A stretch of 64,000 nt of DNA from Planctomycetota bacterium (GCA_018242585.1 JAFEBQ010000029.1:1-64000); one strand, 5' to 3'. Shown: positions 10,286 to 19,919, counted from the first letter of the stretch. The notes: generated by a model not told the origin, from the letters alone. Numbers and translations are program-made.

Positions 10286-13200
10286 ATGCCCCACCGCATG
10301 TTCCAGCTTCTTCGATGGCGTTCGGCTTGCGCCGCAATGCTTTGCGCCGCGTTTCTGTCGTTACCCGTGCGAGCCGACGTTTCGCAACCGGGCGACTTTG
10401 CCGAGGGGCGTCAGCCCGCCCTCGCAGCGGCGTGGCGTTTCGACGGCCGAGATTCTTTGGGCGAGTGGCAGCGTCGCGCGCCGGGGCCGCGATCGCCGGT
10501 CCATCCATTGTTCGACGCAAGGAACATGGCTGCGGAGTTCGGCTCGCCGGTCGATACGCTGACCGTCGCCCACGAGAACGCACCGCGGTTTCGGCATGGC
10601 GACTCCATGACGTTCGACTTCTGGCTTGCGCCCGGCCCGATGCCGGAAAAGAAGCCGGTATTTCTCCTCGCCAAGGGGAGCCCCGAGCGCGCCGGTCGCA
10701 ACGATGACAACCTCAACTACGGCCTCACGATCGAACGGCTCGGACCCGATTCGATGCGCGTCGGACTGTGCTTCGCGGCCGAGTCGGAAAAGCCGTCGGC
10801 GGCCCCCACGCGACATCAATGGTGGAGCGGCACGATCTCCCTCGCCGGCCTGACTTGGCATCACATTGCGGTGACCTACACGTTCGGCGACCCGACGAGC
10901 GTCATGCTCTACGTCAACGGCCGCATGCAACTCTTCTCTGGCAAGTGGGAGAACAAGACCCTACGCGGACCAGTCGAGCGCGAGGGGGATCTCTGCATCG
11001 GCGGCGGCGACAAGCATTGTTTCCTCGGCCGACTCGACTCGCTGATCTTGCATCGCCGCGTGCTCAAGTCCGACGAAATCGAAACGCTCTACGCCATTCG
11101 GCCGCCGCTGCCACCGATCGAGCGTGCCGACGTTGCGCCGGGGCGAGTCCAAGTGGAACTCTGCACCGCGGGCGTCCCCGGCCGTCGCGAATGGCCCGAC
11201 GCTCCGCCACCCGTCGCGGAAGTGACGACCGAAGCCGCCTTTGGATTCTTCGCGTTGCCGCAAGTCTATCAGGCCGGCGGCGTTCGCGCTGATCCGCCTG
11301 CGACGACGCTCCTGCGCGCTTCGGCGCTGGTGTCGCTGCCCAAAGGCCGACATCGGCTGCTCCTACGAGCGCGCGGCGTCTCGCGATTGATCGTCGACGG
11401 CAAGCAGCTCCTCGATACGCCGCTCATGCCGGCGAGCCTCAACGGGCATCATCTGACGTCCGAGCAAGACGACTATCTCGATCTTGGGCCCGAATTCCGC
11501 TTCGCACCGCCGGGCAATCGCGAAACGTGGTGCGAGTTTGAATCGGCGGGCGATAAGCCGCACCTGGTCGTCATGGAAACCGTCTTCGGCACCGTCCGCC
11601 CCGGCCTTGGCGAAACCGTGGTCGCGTGGTCGCGCGAGGGTGAAAGCAGTTGGCGGTTGCTCTCTCCGTCCGGCCGCCATGTGCCTTACACCGACGCCGG
11701 CTGGGCTGTCTACGAAGCGGAACGCCGCCAGAACCTCGACCGCATCAACACGGAGAGCCGGTTGGCCAAGCGCCAAGAGCAGGCCGACTATTGGGCCAAG
11801 CGTCGCAAGGCGGCACAGGCTTGGCTCGCGGCGACGCCCGAAACGGCCGTACCTCCGTTGCCGCAGGGCATGCCGGCGCTCAACGAGGTCGATCGCTTTC
11901 TCGGCGCGCGAATCGGGGAGGTCGCGCCGGCTTACGACCAAGCCGGTCGGCAAGGCCCCGACTACTTTCGCGACATCAAACCGCTGCTAGAAGCCCGTTG
12001 CTACAGTTGTCATCAAGGGGGCAAAGCGCAGGGTGGGTTGCGGTTGAACGAACTCGCTTCCGCGCTCCAAGGGGGCGAATCCGACGGATCGGCCGTCGCG
12101 CCGCACAAGCCCGACGCGAGCGCCCTGCTCCATCGCGTGCGCAGCGCCGACGCGGATCTGGCGATGCCTCCCGCAGGCGATCGATTGACTCTGCAAGAGA
12201 TCACCTTGCTCGAAGCTTGGATCGAGCAGGGGGCCAGTTGGCCGGAGTTTCAGGTCACGACTTTGAAGCCGACTCCGTTGGCCGACGACCTGACGTTCCT
12301 GCGCCGCGCAACGCTCGACACTGTCGGCGTGCCGCCGAGCGAGAACGAGATCGCCGCTTTCTTGGCCGATGCACCGAAGAACCGCCGCGACAACGCGATC
12401 GACCGGCTGCTCGCTGACGAGCGTTGGGCCGACCACTGGATGGGTTACTGGCTCGACGTGCTTGCCGAGAACCCGAACTTGCTCTCCGGCAGCCTGAACA
12501 ATACCGGTCCATTCCGCTGGTGGATCTACGAAGCGCTGCGCGATGACGTGCCGATGGATGCGTTCGTCACCGAGTTGGTGAGCATGGGAGGCAGCCGGAA
12601 CGTCGGCGGGCCGGCCGGTTTTGCGGTCGCCGGACAGAACGATGCCCCGCTCGCCGAGAAAGGGGCCATTCTCGCTTCGGCCTTCCTCGGCATCGAGATG
12701 AAGTGCGCGCGGTGCCACGACGCTCCCTTGCACGAATCGAAGCAGAAAGATCTGTTCGAGTTGGCCGCCCTGCTCAACAAAGGGCCGGTCAAAGTCCCCG
12801 CGACCAGCAGCGTGCCGACCGACAAGCTGCACGAAGGCGGACGCAAAGCTTTGATTCAAGTGACGCTCAAGCCGAATACGACCGTCGAGCCGGCTTGGCC
12901 GTTTGCGCGTTTCTGCGACGACACGATCGCCGCGGAGTTGGCGGCCGATCCGAAAAACACGCGCGGTCTTCTTGCCGCCTCGATTACCGCGCCTCAGAAC
13001 GAGCGTTTCGCCCAAGTGACTGCGAACCGTGTTTGGCAGCGATTGATGGGTCGAGGCTTGGTGAGCAATCCGGGCGATTGGGAAAAGTCCGAGTCGACGC
13101 ACCCCGCGCTGTTGCGTTGGCTGGGCCGCGAATTCGTTCGCTCCGATTATAGCCTGAAGGCGGTGTCGCGCATCATCATGCGTTCGCACGCCTATCAGCG

Positions 13201-13966
13201 AGCCTCGTCGCAGGAGCTTGAGCAGGTCGAGCCGCTCTTCGTGGCGCCCGCCCCGCGGCGGATGACGGCGGAACAAATCGTCGACTCATACTTCGCGACA
13301 ACGGGCAAGCCGTTCGAGGTCGAGGAGCTTTGCTTCGATCTCGACGGCATCTCGAATATGCCCTCGCTCGGCAAAGCGCGCCGCGCCTGGATGCTGACCT
13401 CGACCTCGAACGAGCGCGACCGGCCGAGCCTGACGTTGCCGCGCGTGCAGGCGGTGATTACCGTCATGGAGACGTTCGGCTGGCGTGGGGCGCGGCAATC
13501 GCCCGTCACGCTTCGTGAAAGCGATCCGAACGTGTTGCAACCCGCGGTGCTGGCCAACGGCGCGATGGCCGGATGGTGCGTGCGACTTAGCGACGATCAC
13601 GGCCTCACGCGGTTGGCGCTTCAGGACCAGTCGCTCGACGCGTTCATCACTTCTTTGTACTTGCGCTTGCTGACGCGCGAGCCGAGCGATCCGGAGCGTA
13701 CCGCGGCTCGTGAATTGCTCGGCCCCGGCTTCGCCGAGCGCCGCGTCGAGCTGCCGCAACGTGCGCCCGGCAAGCGCGTGCGGCCGAAATTCGTCACCTG
13801 GTCGAACCATCTGGACGGTCCGGCGAACGCCTTGGCCGGGCAACTCGAAGCCGCGGCTCGCCGCGGCGACGCGCCGACGGAGCGGCTTGCGGCCGACTGG
13901 CGCGAGCGCTTGGAAGATCTCATCTGGCATACGCTTACTCGGCCCGAATGGTTGTTCATCCGCTGA
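10286..13966 (+). CDS. PSCyt1/DUF1549/DUF1553 cytochrome-domain protein with LamG domain (copy 2)
   Basis: 1226 residues, paralogous along its whole length to the protein at 68-3850; for example NTGPFRWWIYEALRDD here matches [16 protein letters not shown] there. Order: signal peptide (hydrophobic to VRADVS), LamG-like domain (about 95-280), PA14-like region (about 350-490), PSCyt1 with CYSCH (C572/C575/H576), DUF1549 with CARCH (C807/C810/H811) and DUF1553 to the C-terminus. The frame is open from a TTG at 10241; I chose ATG 10286 (MPHRM...), which keeps a normal signal peptide; ATG 10298 is also possible. The DUF1501 partner follows 37 bases downstream. Expected role: periplasmic oxidation or breakdown of a polymer or sugar, unproven for the family. 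Confidence 0.88.
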   Translation: MPHRMFQLLRWRSACAAMLCAAFLSLPVRADVSQPGDFAEGRQPALAAAWRFDGRDSLGEWQRRAPGPRSPVHPLFDARNMAAEFGSPVDTLTVAHENAPRFRHGDSMTFDFWLAPGPMPEKKPVFLLAKGSPERAGRNDDNLNYGLTIERLGPDSMRVGLCFAAESEKPSAAPTRHQWWSGTISLAGLTWHHIAVTYTFGDPTSVMLYVNGRMQLFSGKWENKTLRGPVEREGDLCIGGGDKHCFLGRLDSLILHRRVLKSDEIETLYAIRPPLPPIERADVAPGRVQVELCTAGVPGRREWPDAPPPVAEVTTEAAFGFFALPQVYQAGGVRADPPATTLLRASALVSLPKGRHRLLLRARGVSRLIVDGKQLLDTPLMPASLNGHHLTSEQDDYLDLGPEFRFAPPGNRETWCEFESAGDKPHLVVMETVFGTVRPGLGETVVAWSREGESSWRLLSPSGRHVPYTDAGWAVYEAERRQNLDRINTESRLAKRQEQADYWAKRRKAAQAWLAATPETAVPPLPQGMPALNEVDRFLGARIGEVAPAYDQAGRQGPDYFRDIKPLLEARCYSCHQGGKAQGGLRLNELASALQGGESDGSAVAPHKPDASALLHRVRSADADLAMPPAGDRLTLQEITLLEAWIEQGASWPEFQVTTLKPTPLADDLTFLRRATLDTVGVPPSENEIAAFLADAPKNRRDNAIDRLLADERWADHWMGYWLDVLAENPNLLSGSLNNTGPFRWWIYEALRDDVPMDAFVTELVSMGGSRNVGGPAGFAVAGQNDAPLAEKGAILASAFLGIEMKCARCHDAPLHESKQKDLFELAALLNKGPVKVPATSSVPTDKLHEGGRKALIQVTLKPNTTVEPAWPFARFCDDTIAAELAADPKNTRGLLAASITAPQNERFAQVTANRVWQRLMGRGLVSNPGDWEKSESTHPALLRWLGREFVRSDYSLKAVSRIIMRSHAYQRASSQELEQVEPLFVAPAPRRMTAEQIVDSYFATTGKPFEVEELCFDLDGISNMPSLGKARRAWMLTSTSNERDRPSLTLPRVQAVITVMETFGWRGARQSPVTLRESDPNVLQPAVLANGAMAGWCVRLSDDHGLTRLALQDQSLDAFITSLYLRLLTREPSDPERTAARELLGPGFAERRVELPQRAPGKRVRPKFVTWSNHLDGPANALAGQLEAAARRGDAPTERLAADWRERLEDLIWHTLTRPEWLFIR

Positions 13967-14003
13967 CAAACTTCTTGTCTGCCCAAATCGAGATCGACTT
14001 GCC

Positions 14004-15281
14004 ATGAATCGTCGTCAGTTCCTCGCTCATAGCGCCGCTGTTGCCGCCGGCTCGGCGCTCGGCGCTCCGTCGCTCGCTTCCTCGAATCGACCGAATGCCA
14101 TGCGCGGCAAGGCCGAGCATTGCATCTTCATTTGGCTCGGCGGCGGGATGGCGCAGATCGACACGTTCGACCCGAAGCGGCGCGGCAACCCGCGCTCGGC
14201 GCCCAAAGTCGCCGGCTCCGACTATGCCTCGATCGACACGGCGGTGCGCGGCGTGCGGTTCACCGAGCACCTGGCTCAGACAGCCCAGGTCGCCGACCGC
14301 CTGACGGCCGTGCGCACCGTGAACCATCGCATCGTCGACGAGCATGCATTTGCGACCAACATGGTTCACACCGGCCGCATGATCAGCGGAACGGTGACGT
14401 ATCCGTCGGTTGGGTCGATCGTCGCGCACGAGCGCGGCGCAGCCTCGGAGGACGTGCCGGCGTATATGCTCGTCGGGTATCCGAACGTCAGTCGCGGACC
14501 CGGCTTTCTCGGTCCTCGCTATGCACCGGTTTATCTCGTCGACACGGAAAGCGGCCCGGCCGGCTTCACGCAGCCCGACGGTCTTTCGGCGGCGCAAGTC
14601 GCCCGTCGGGCTCGGCTGGCGGAGTCGTCGCCGAGCGAGACGCGGGGCGCCGCCTTGGCTCACTACACCGAGATTCAGAAACAAGCGCGCCGTTGGGCCG
14701 GTCCAAAGTTCATGCGCAATTTCAAGCTCGACGAAGAGCCCACCGCGATACTTCGGGACTACGGCGGCGAGTTCGGCCGACGTTGTCTGCTCGCTCGCCG
14801 GCTCACGCAAGCCGGCGTTCGTTTCATCGAGGTCTCGCACAACCTCAACTTCATTAACGGCACCGGCTGGGACACTCATTTCGAAGGCCAGCGGAATCAA
14901 CACCTGCTGATTCAGGAACTCGATACCGCGCTGTCGGCGCTCATTCGCGATCTGGAAAGCAAGCGCCTGCTCGACAAGACACTCATCGCCGTCGGAACCG
15001 AATTTGGGCGTCCCGCGGAGTTCGACAACCGCGGCGGACGTGGACACCAAGGGACAGCGTTCAGTCTGGTGCTTGCCGGGGGCGGATTGAAGCACTGCGG
15101 CGCTTACGGCGTCACGAGCGAGCTTGGGCACGACATCGTCGAAAATCCGGTTTCGATTCCCGATTTCCACGCCACCGTCCACGCCGCGCTCGGCATCGAC
15201 CCGAGCAAAGAGCTGCACCAAGCCGGCCGCCCGGTGCCGATCACCGACGGCGGCAATCCAATCGCGGCGCTGTTCGGTTAA
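14004..15281 (+). CDS. DUF1501 protein, Tat-exported (copy 2)
   Basis: 425 residues. Starts MNRRQFLAH, a compact twin-arginine signal with the hydrophobic part ending near LGAPSLAS. The DUF1501 blocks match copy 1: [41 protein letters not shown] and GTEFGRPAEFDNRGGRGHQG. The reading frame is open back to 13710 inside the upstream gene in another frame, but the Tat signal fixes the start at ATG 14004. It is translated from the same probable transcript as the cytochrome-domain gene ending at 13966, and ends convergently 4 bases from the gene at 15286. Function is as poorly known as for copy 1. Confidence 0.88.
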   Translation: MNRRQFLAHSAAVAAGSALGAPSLASSNRPNAMRGKAEHCIFIWLGGGMAQIDTFDPKRRGNPRSAPKVAGSDYASIDTAVRGVRFTEHLAQTAQVADRLTAVRTVNHRIVDEHAFATNMVHTGRMISGTVTYPSVGSIVAHERGAASEDVPAYMLVGYPNVSRGPGFLGPRYAPVYLVDTESGPAGFTQPDGLSAAQVARRARLAESSPSETRGAALAHYTEIQKQARRWAGPKFMRNFKLDEEPTAILRDYGGEFGRRCLLARRLTQAGVRFIEVSHNLNFINGTGWDTHFEGQRNQHLLIQELDTALSALIRDLESKRLLDKTLIAVGTEFGRPAEFDNRGGRGHQGTAFSLVLAGGGLKHCGAYGVTSELGHDIVENPVSIPDFHATVHAALGIDPSKELHQAGRPVPITDGGNPIAALFG

Positions 15282-15285
15282 AGTC

Positions 15286-16800
15286 CTAACCTCCGCGCGG
15301 ACACTTGGCGCGCTCCAGTAAATTGTGAGTGATCCTTTGCACGCGAGCATCCGGGCCGTGCGGCCGGCTCCAGTGCGACCAGGGGAGGGTGTGGCCGGGC
15401 GGCATGCTTAGGTCTTGACACCAGAAGATCGTCGCCGCGTTGAAGACGAAGTTGTCTTTCGGGCCGGGATAGATCGTCGCGGCCCACGTGGAGCGAGTGA
15501 CGCCGCCGACCCACGCATTGCCCGACGCGACGATGTCCAGGCCCGGCAAATCGGCCGGGCCGCCGTGATATTCCCAGCCGACGAGGCCGGGGATGCGGTC
15601 GCCCGGCTTTACCCCGGTGCCGTCAAATATCCAATGATCCGCCTTCGTCACCGTCCAATCGCCGCCGCCGTTGATCGGGCGCGTGTTGCGGGCGCCCATC
15701 AGCAAGCCTTCGTCAGGGCCGCGCTCGGGAAACGGACCATTCTTCTGGTTGCGATCATTGGCATACGGTTGATCGCCCCCGTACGGTCCGCCGCGGAAGA
15801 TGATGCGATTGGGCCTGCCGTCGAATCCGGCGCGAAACGGCGTGACCCAGCAGACGGCGTTGCCCGAAAGGAACAGCAGATTCACGCCGCCGTCGCGCAG
15901 CTTCTCAACGCTGTGGAACTGCCGAATGTCCCAATACTCATCGTGGCCGACGCTGATGAACGCCTTGCACTTAAGCCCGCGCTCGGGAGTAAGCATGTCG
16001 CTATTGGAGCAATAGGCGACGTCGTAACCATGCTGCTCCAGAAAATAGCTGAGCGGCTGCTCGAACGAGAGAAACTCGCCGGAGCCGACCGAAAGCGGAT
16101 CGTTGACGATGCCAGAGAACTGCGATTGGCGGCCGTAGGGGCGGTCGAAGCTCACGTCGGCCCACGGACCTTGGCCGCCTTTGGGATGCGTGTAGAGCGA
16201 AAAATTCGTCGGCCACTTATTGTACGCCTGCCAAGTGTTGTCGGAGCATTGAAAGAGAATGTCGGCGGGGCGGTCGTCACGCACGATGAAGATCACGTAG
16301 CTTTGCCAATACGGCTCGTCGGGCAATGCAGGCAACGTCGTGAGCCGACCAAGATAGACGCCGCTAAGCCAGTCGGCGGGGATTGTGATTTGCGTCGAGG
16401 CTCGCCAACGGCACTCGTGCAGATTCTTTTCGCCGGGCTGCGGCGTCGGCTGCACCGCTCCTTCGAGCGGGCCGATCTGCTTCATCAGCCTCGCCCCTTT
16501 GCCGTCATAGTAGCCGGTGCGGAAGATTTCAATGTTGAACTTTACCGGTGGATTGGTCGAGACGAAGATGTCGATCGTCTCGCCGGCGGCGACGCTTTGC
16601 TTCGAACAGTAGCCTTCGATCCAAGGCGATCGCGTGCCGTCGCGCGAGTCGAGCCGCACGCGCGTGAGCTGCCAATCGTCGGCGCCGGGCTGGGCGTTTT
16701 CTACTTGGATCGGATTGAGTTCGGCGGCGAACGAAGCGAGGTTTGCACCCAAGAGTAAGGCGACCGAGACGGCAAGCGATGTGAAAAGGCGCACGGACAT
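15286..16800 (-). CDS. N,N-dimethylformamidase large-subunit-like secreted protein
   Basis: 504 residues from ATG 16800. Signal peptide (MSVRLFTSLAVSVALLLGANLASFA). The body matches the C-terminal domain of the dimethylformamidase large subunit: an immunoglobulin-like N-terminal part (TIDIFVSTNPPVKFNIEIFR) followed by a ThuA/amidotransferase-like core with LFQCSDNTWQAYNKWP and KAFISVGHDEYWD (H, D, E, Y probably near the active site). Whether this homologue acts on formamides is doubtful; many planctomycete relatives are annotated only by domain. An in-frame ATG at 16857 lies one base after the stop of the upstream aldolase gene, so translational coupling from there is possible. Third gene of a minus-strand run with the Gfo/Idh and aldolase genes. 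Confidence 0.75.
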   Translation of the reverse strand: MSVRLFTSLAVSVALLLGANLASFAAELNPIQVENAQPGADDWQLTRVRLDSRDGTRSPWIEGYCSKQSVAAGETIDIFVSTNPPVKFNIEIFRTGYYDGKGARLMKQIGPLEGAVQPTPQPGEKNLHECRWRASTQITIPADWLSGVYLGRLTTLPALPDEPYWQSYVIFIVRDDRPADILFQCSDNTWQAYNKWPTNFSLYTHPKGGQGPWADVSFDRPYGRQSQFSGIVNDPLSVGSGEFLSFEQPLSYFLEQHGYDVAYCSNSDMLTPERGLKCKAFISVGHDEYWDIRQFHSVEKLRDGGVNLLFLSGNAVCWVTPFRAGFDGRPNRIIFRGGPYGGDQPYANDRNQKNGPFPERGPDEGLLMGARNTRPINGGGDWTVTKADHWIFDGTGVKPGDRIPGLVGWEYHGGPADLPGLDIVASGNAWVGGVTRSTWAATIYPGPKDNFVFNAATIFWCQDLSMPPGHTLPWSHWSRPHGPDARVQRITHNLLERAKCPRGG

Positions 16801-16858
16801 ACCTCGAAAGCGGTGCAACTTGAGTGGAATCAGACAATGCGACAATGTATCAGGCATG

Positions 16859-17863
16859 TCATGGTTTTTGTTTGAACGAGCGTCCCCTTTTTACCGCCTC
16901 TTGTACGCTGGCCGAGACGCCGCCGTCGCTGCCGACGGCGAGGAAACGAAAGCCTTGAGCAAGACGTTTCTCGACCTCGCCGCCGCCGCACAGTGTGCCG
17001 AGCGGAACATCGGCCTCCTTTGCGGCGGCGACGATTGAAGCGATGGCCTCTTCAACGGCCGGATCGCCCAACGGCACGCCCAGCGAGAATGCCAGATCGG
17101 AAGGCCCGATGAACAATCCGCTAATACCCGGCGTGCCGGCAATGGCACGAATATTCTTGACGGCCGATTCGCTTTCGATCATCACCCACAGCAGCAGTTC
17201 TCCGTGCGTGTCCAACGGCCAAAGGTCTGCCCGTTGGGCATACTCGCCCCCCGACAGTCCCCATTGCCGCGCCGCCCAGCCGTAGCCGACGCCTCGCTTG
17301 CCCTGCGGTTCAAAATCAGACGCCGTCTTAAGCTGCGGAAAACGACAAGCTTGCACCATGGCGCGTGCGTCTTCGGCAGTGTCGACATGAGGGACGACGA
17401 CGCCGAGCGGACCAAGATCAAGCACCTGCTTGATGACGAACTGAAGTTGCTCGCGACCGGCGGCCGGCACGCGAATGAGCGGAACGGTTTGAACTTGTAG
17501 ACCGGATTTCAAGACGTCCGCCTTCGCGGTCATGCCGGCGAGATAGCTTTCGAGCCTCGTGGGATCGTACGGAGAATGCTCCATATCGACGATGACGAAG
17601 TCGAGCTTGCTGCCGGAGATCGCAGCCCCGGCGCGGAGCGAGACGTTTGACGAAAAAATGCCGAAGGCCGGCTTGTTCGATTCCATCAATTCAATGAATC
17701 GATTGATCCGTTTGGGAGCCGCGGCGACTTCGTCGGCGACGACGTCTTCGGCCGGCCGAGCGATGCCGATGAGAACGCTTAGGAACAGCAGCAGCCGGCT
17801 GACCGAGAGAGGACTCGGCAACTGTCGCTGCGACGAGATTGGTTTGGCGAGTTCGTGCAACAT
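16859..17863 (-). CDS. HpcH/HpaI-type aldolase, apparently exported
   Basis: 334 residues from ATG 17863. The family (HpcH, GarL, DDGA aldolases) cleaves or forms 4-hydroxy-2-oxo acids with a divalent metal. Family features: FGIFSSN..., DFVIVDMEHSPYD near the start, MIESESAVKNI (metal-binding Glu) and GLFIGPSDLAFSLG (metal-binding Asp). Unusually, the enzyme is preceded by about 60 residues with a hydrophobic segment (LLLFLSVLIGIARPAEDVVA) that looks like a signal peptide, so it may act in the periplasm together with its exported neighbours. The frame is open to 17926 and then overlaps the upstream Gfo/Idh gene. It starts 20 bases after that gene's stop, and its own stop is followed one base later by a possible start of the next gene, so the three are likely an operon. 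Confidence 0.8.
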   Translation of the reverse strand: MLHELAKPISSQRQLPSPLSVSRLLLFLSVLIGIARPAEDVVADEVAAAPKRINRFIELMESNKPAFGIFSSNVSLRAGAAISGSKLDFVIVDMEHSPYDPTRLESYLAGMTAKADVLKSGLQVQTVPLIRVPAAGREQLQFVIKQVLDLGPLGVVVPHVDTAEDARAMVQACRFPQLKTASDFEPQGKRGVGYGWAARQWGLSGGEYAQRADLWPLDTHGELLLWVMIESESAVKNIRAIAGTPGISGLFIGPSDLAFSLGVPLGDPAVEEAIASIVAAAKEADVPLGTLCGGGEVEKRLAQGFRFLAVGSDGGVSASVQEAVKRGRSFKQKP

Positions 17864-17882
17864 AATCGTTCGAAGCTCGAAG

Positions 17883-19289
17883 TTAGAGGGTCCAAGGGGC
17901 GCGCAACGGGCGCGACAGAAACGCATTAACCTCGGAATCGGAGCTTCGTTCTAGCGCTGGATCCCAAGTGAACTTCCGCTTCAGCACCTGCGCCGCATTG
18001 CCCAAGATGCAAAGACTGGCCGTCGAATGCCCGGTTTCGACCGGTTGGATCGGGTCGCGACGCGATTTCACGGCGGCCAAGAAGTTTGCCGCGTGATCCG
18101 TGTCGACGTCGTTTCGGACGTGAACATGGTGCTCCGGGTTGCTCATCGGCAGGTGGATTTCATTCGGGCCGATCACGGAATCCTTCAAATTCTCGGGGTA
18201 CGTCTTGAGCGACCCACCGAGCGTAATTTCCAAGGCCCCTTCAGTTCCTTCGAACTTCGTTCCCGATGACTTTCTAGTTTCACAGAGCAGTTCCAGACCG
18301 GTGGCATAGCGTGCCCGAAATGCCGTCTTTGAAGCCGTGGTGAACAGGCTCCCCGGCGGCAGAAACTCCGAGCCCGCGTCTTCGAATTCAACGGGCGTCG
18401 TTCCGTCGAAGCCGAGCGCCCATTGCGCAATGTCATTTGTGTGGGCGCCGAAGTTAGTCGTTTGCCCGTTCGAGTAATCGAGGATGTATCGCCACCGAAA
18501 GAAACATCTCTCCGCGTGGAAGGGGACCTCGGGGGCAGGTCCGAGCCACATCTCATAGTCGAAACCGTTGGGGATGGGTTGCGGTTGCCAGCCAGGGCCG
18601 GGACCCTCGAAGCTGTTGGCATCGACCCAGGTGCGAACGCGTCGAATCTCACCAAGGCGACCGTTTCGCACCAACTCGCAAGCATGGCGGACGGCGGGAC
18701 TGGACCGGAATTGGGCCCCCACCTGAAAAACCCGGCCTTCCTGGCGGGCGACTGTCACGATCTTTCTTCCCTGCTCGATGGTCAGCGCGAGCGGCTTCTC
18801 GCAATAGACATCTTTCCCCGCGCGCATCGCGGCAATGGCGATGAGAGCATGCCAATGGTCCGGCACGATGATGACGACCGCGTCGATGTCGTCGCGCGCG
18901 ATCAACTCGCGAAAGTCGGAATACGCTGCGCACCGGCTTACGATGCTGGTCTGATGCTTCTGGGCATGATGGAAATCGACCCACTGGCGCGCCGCGTCGC
19001 GGCCAAGAAATTGCCCAGGGTGGTAGTAGCCGGTTCCACCTTTGTTGACATCGCAGACGGCGACTATCTCGGCGTCATTGCACGCCAGAAAGGCCGGAAT
19101 GACGCGCGTGCTTTGATGCCCACAACCGATGACCCCCAAGGTGATACGATTGGACGGCGCCTGCCGCCCGATGGCGTGGCGAGTCAGAACCGTGGGCGCC
19201 GCAAAGCCGGCTACCGAGAGGGCAGCAGCACGAAGCACATCGCGGCGCGAACAGCGTCGCGCCACAGCCGAGCGAGGGGAATGCGACAT
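17883..19289 (-). CDS. Gfo/Idh/MocA family oxidoreductase, Tat-exported
   Basis: 468 residues. N-terminal Tat signal with RRDVLRAAALS (R15-R16). Rossmann fold with LGVIGCGHQS (about 51-60), then the family catalytic motif EKP (E164-K165-P166) within KDVYCEKPLALT. The C-terminal alpha/beta domain contains NFGAHTNDIAQWALG. It should oxidise or reduce a sugar or cyclitol with tightly bound NAD(P), as known for Tat-exported glucose-fructose oxidoreductase; the substrate is unknown. ATG 19289 is chosen because the earlier in-frame start at 19373 would put 28 residues before the Tat signal. First gene of a minus-strand trio with the aldolase and the dimethylformamidase-like protein. Confidence 0.85.
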   Translation of the reverse strand: MSHSPRSAVARRCSRRDVLRAAALSVAGFAAPTVLTRHAIGRQAPSNRITLGVIGCGHQSTRVIPAFLACNDAEIVAVCDVNKGGTGYYHPGQFLGRDAARQWVDFHHAQKHQTSIVSRCAAYSDFRELIARDDIDAVVIIVPDHWHALIAIAAMRAGKDVYCEKPLALTIEQGRKIVTVARQEGRVFQVGAQFRSSPAVRHACELVRNGRLGEIRRVRTWVDANSFEGPGPGWQPQPIPNGFDYEMWLGPAPEVPFHAERCFFRWRYILDYSNGQTTNFGAHTNDIAQWALGFDGTTPVEFEDAGSEFLPPGSLFTTASKTAFRARYATGLELLCETRKSSGTKFEGTEGALEITLGGSLKTYPENLKDSVIGPNEIHLPMSNPEHHVHVRNDVDTDHAANFLAAVKSRRDPIQPVETGHSTASLCILGNAAQVLKRKFTWDPALERSSDSEVNAFLSRPLRAPWTL

Positions 19290-19497
19290 GGGGCAGAATC
19301 CTTGACGGCGACGACCGGTACACAGGAGTCGAGCAGACAACTTCACTTTGGAAGCGCCTTGCCGATCGGGCAATCTCGGAAACGGGGCGATGTGTGCCGC
19401 TCCATTCTAATTCGTCTTTCCACCCGGGGCAACCGCGCCGGTGTTATAGCGACGCGATGGCATCGACCCCAGCCAAGCGGTCGTCCGCGCGAGAAAC

Positions 19498-19754
19498 TCA
19501 CTGCAACATCGTGCTGCTGGTTAACAACGCGGATGGGTGGCAACCCTCGAACAGAATTTTGTGTTCCCAGCCATCGCTGAAATCGTACTCGTATTTGAAC
19601 CGGAGGCGTTTCCCTTTTTTGGGAAGGATGTCTCTGAGCTTCGTCCAGGTCGAATCGACGCACTCAAAATCCTCGAAGCCATCGTCGATTAGTTCAAGAT
19701 CTCCGTAGCGTTTTCCTTTGATCTCGAAATCGTGAAGGTGGCTGTTCGTCCAGC
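19498..19754 (-). pseudogene. PRiA4 ORF-3-like (IS1096 passenger type) gene, N-terminal/middle remnant
   Basis: Reading on the minus strand gives [18 protein letters not shown], then [29 protein letters not shown] and WEHKILFEGCHP: the core of the PRiA4_ORF3 domain. The usual first residues are missing and replaced by an HxlR fragment, and the homology stops after GCHP, followed by unrelated residues and a stop. The missing C-terminal part of such a gene lies on the opposite strand at about 21165-21367. Function of the family is unknown; not functional here. Confidence 0.75.
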
Positions 19755-19918
19755 ATCCGGTCGCTGACGCCGGGAATCTTCCGCCGCAATTCGGCAAAGC
19801 GATGTGTGCCGTCGTGGGACAGATGAAACAGGATCATGACCTTCCATTTTCCGCCGATCACGTCAAGTGTGGCCTCGACCGGGCAGTGGTAGTCTGTCAT
19901 GGCTTCGTTGCTTGCCAT
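19755..19918 (-). pseudogene. HxlR-family transcriptional regulator, truncated N-terminal half
   Basis: From ATG 19918 the protein reads [20 protein letters not shown]..., then [20 protein letters not shown] and [16 protein letters not shown], which is the HxlR winged helix with its conserved Cys near the N-terminus and the recognition-helix region. Homology stops at MLDEQ, where the rest of the wing should follow; instead the DNA continues into the PRiA4 fragment in another frame and the HxlR frame ends after about 17 unrelated residues. HxlR regulators usually sit divergently next to the Old Yellow Enzyme or quinone reductase they control, and an intact OYE gene starts at 20030 on the other strand. 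The regulator therefore looks broken. Confidence 0.75.
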
Positions 19919-19919
19919 A

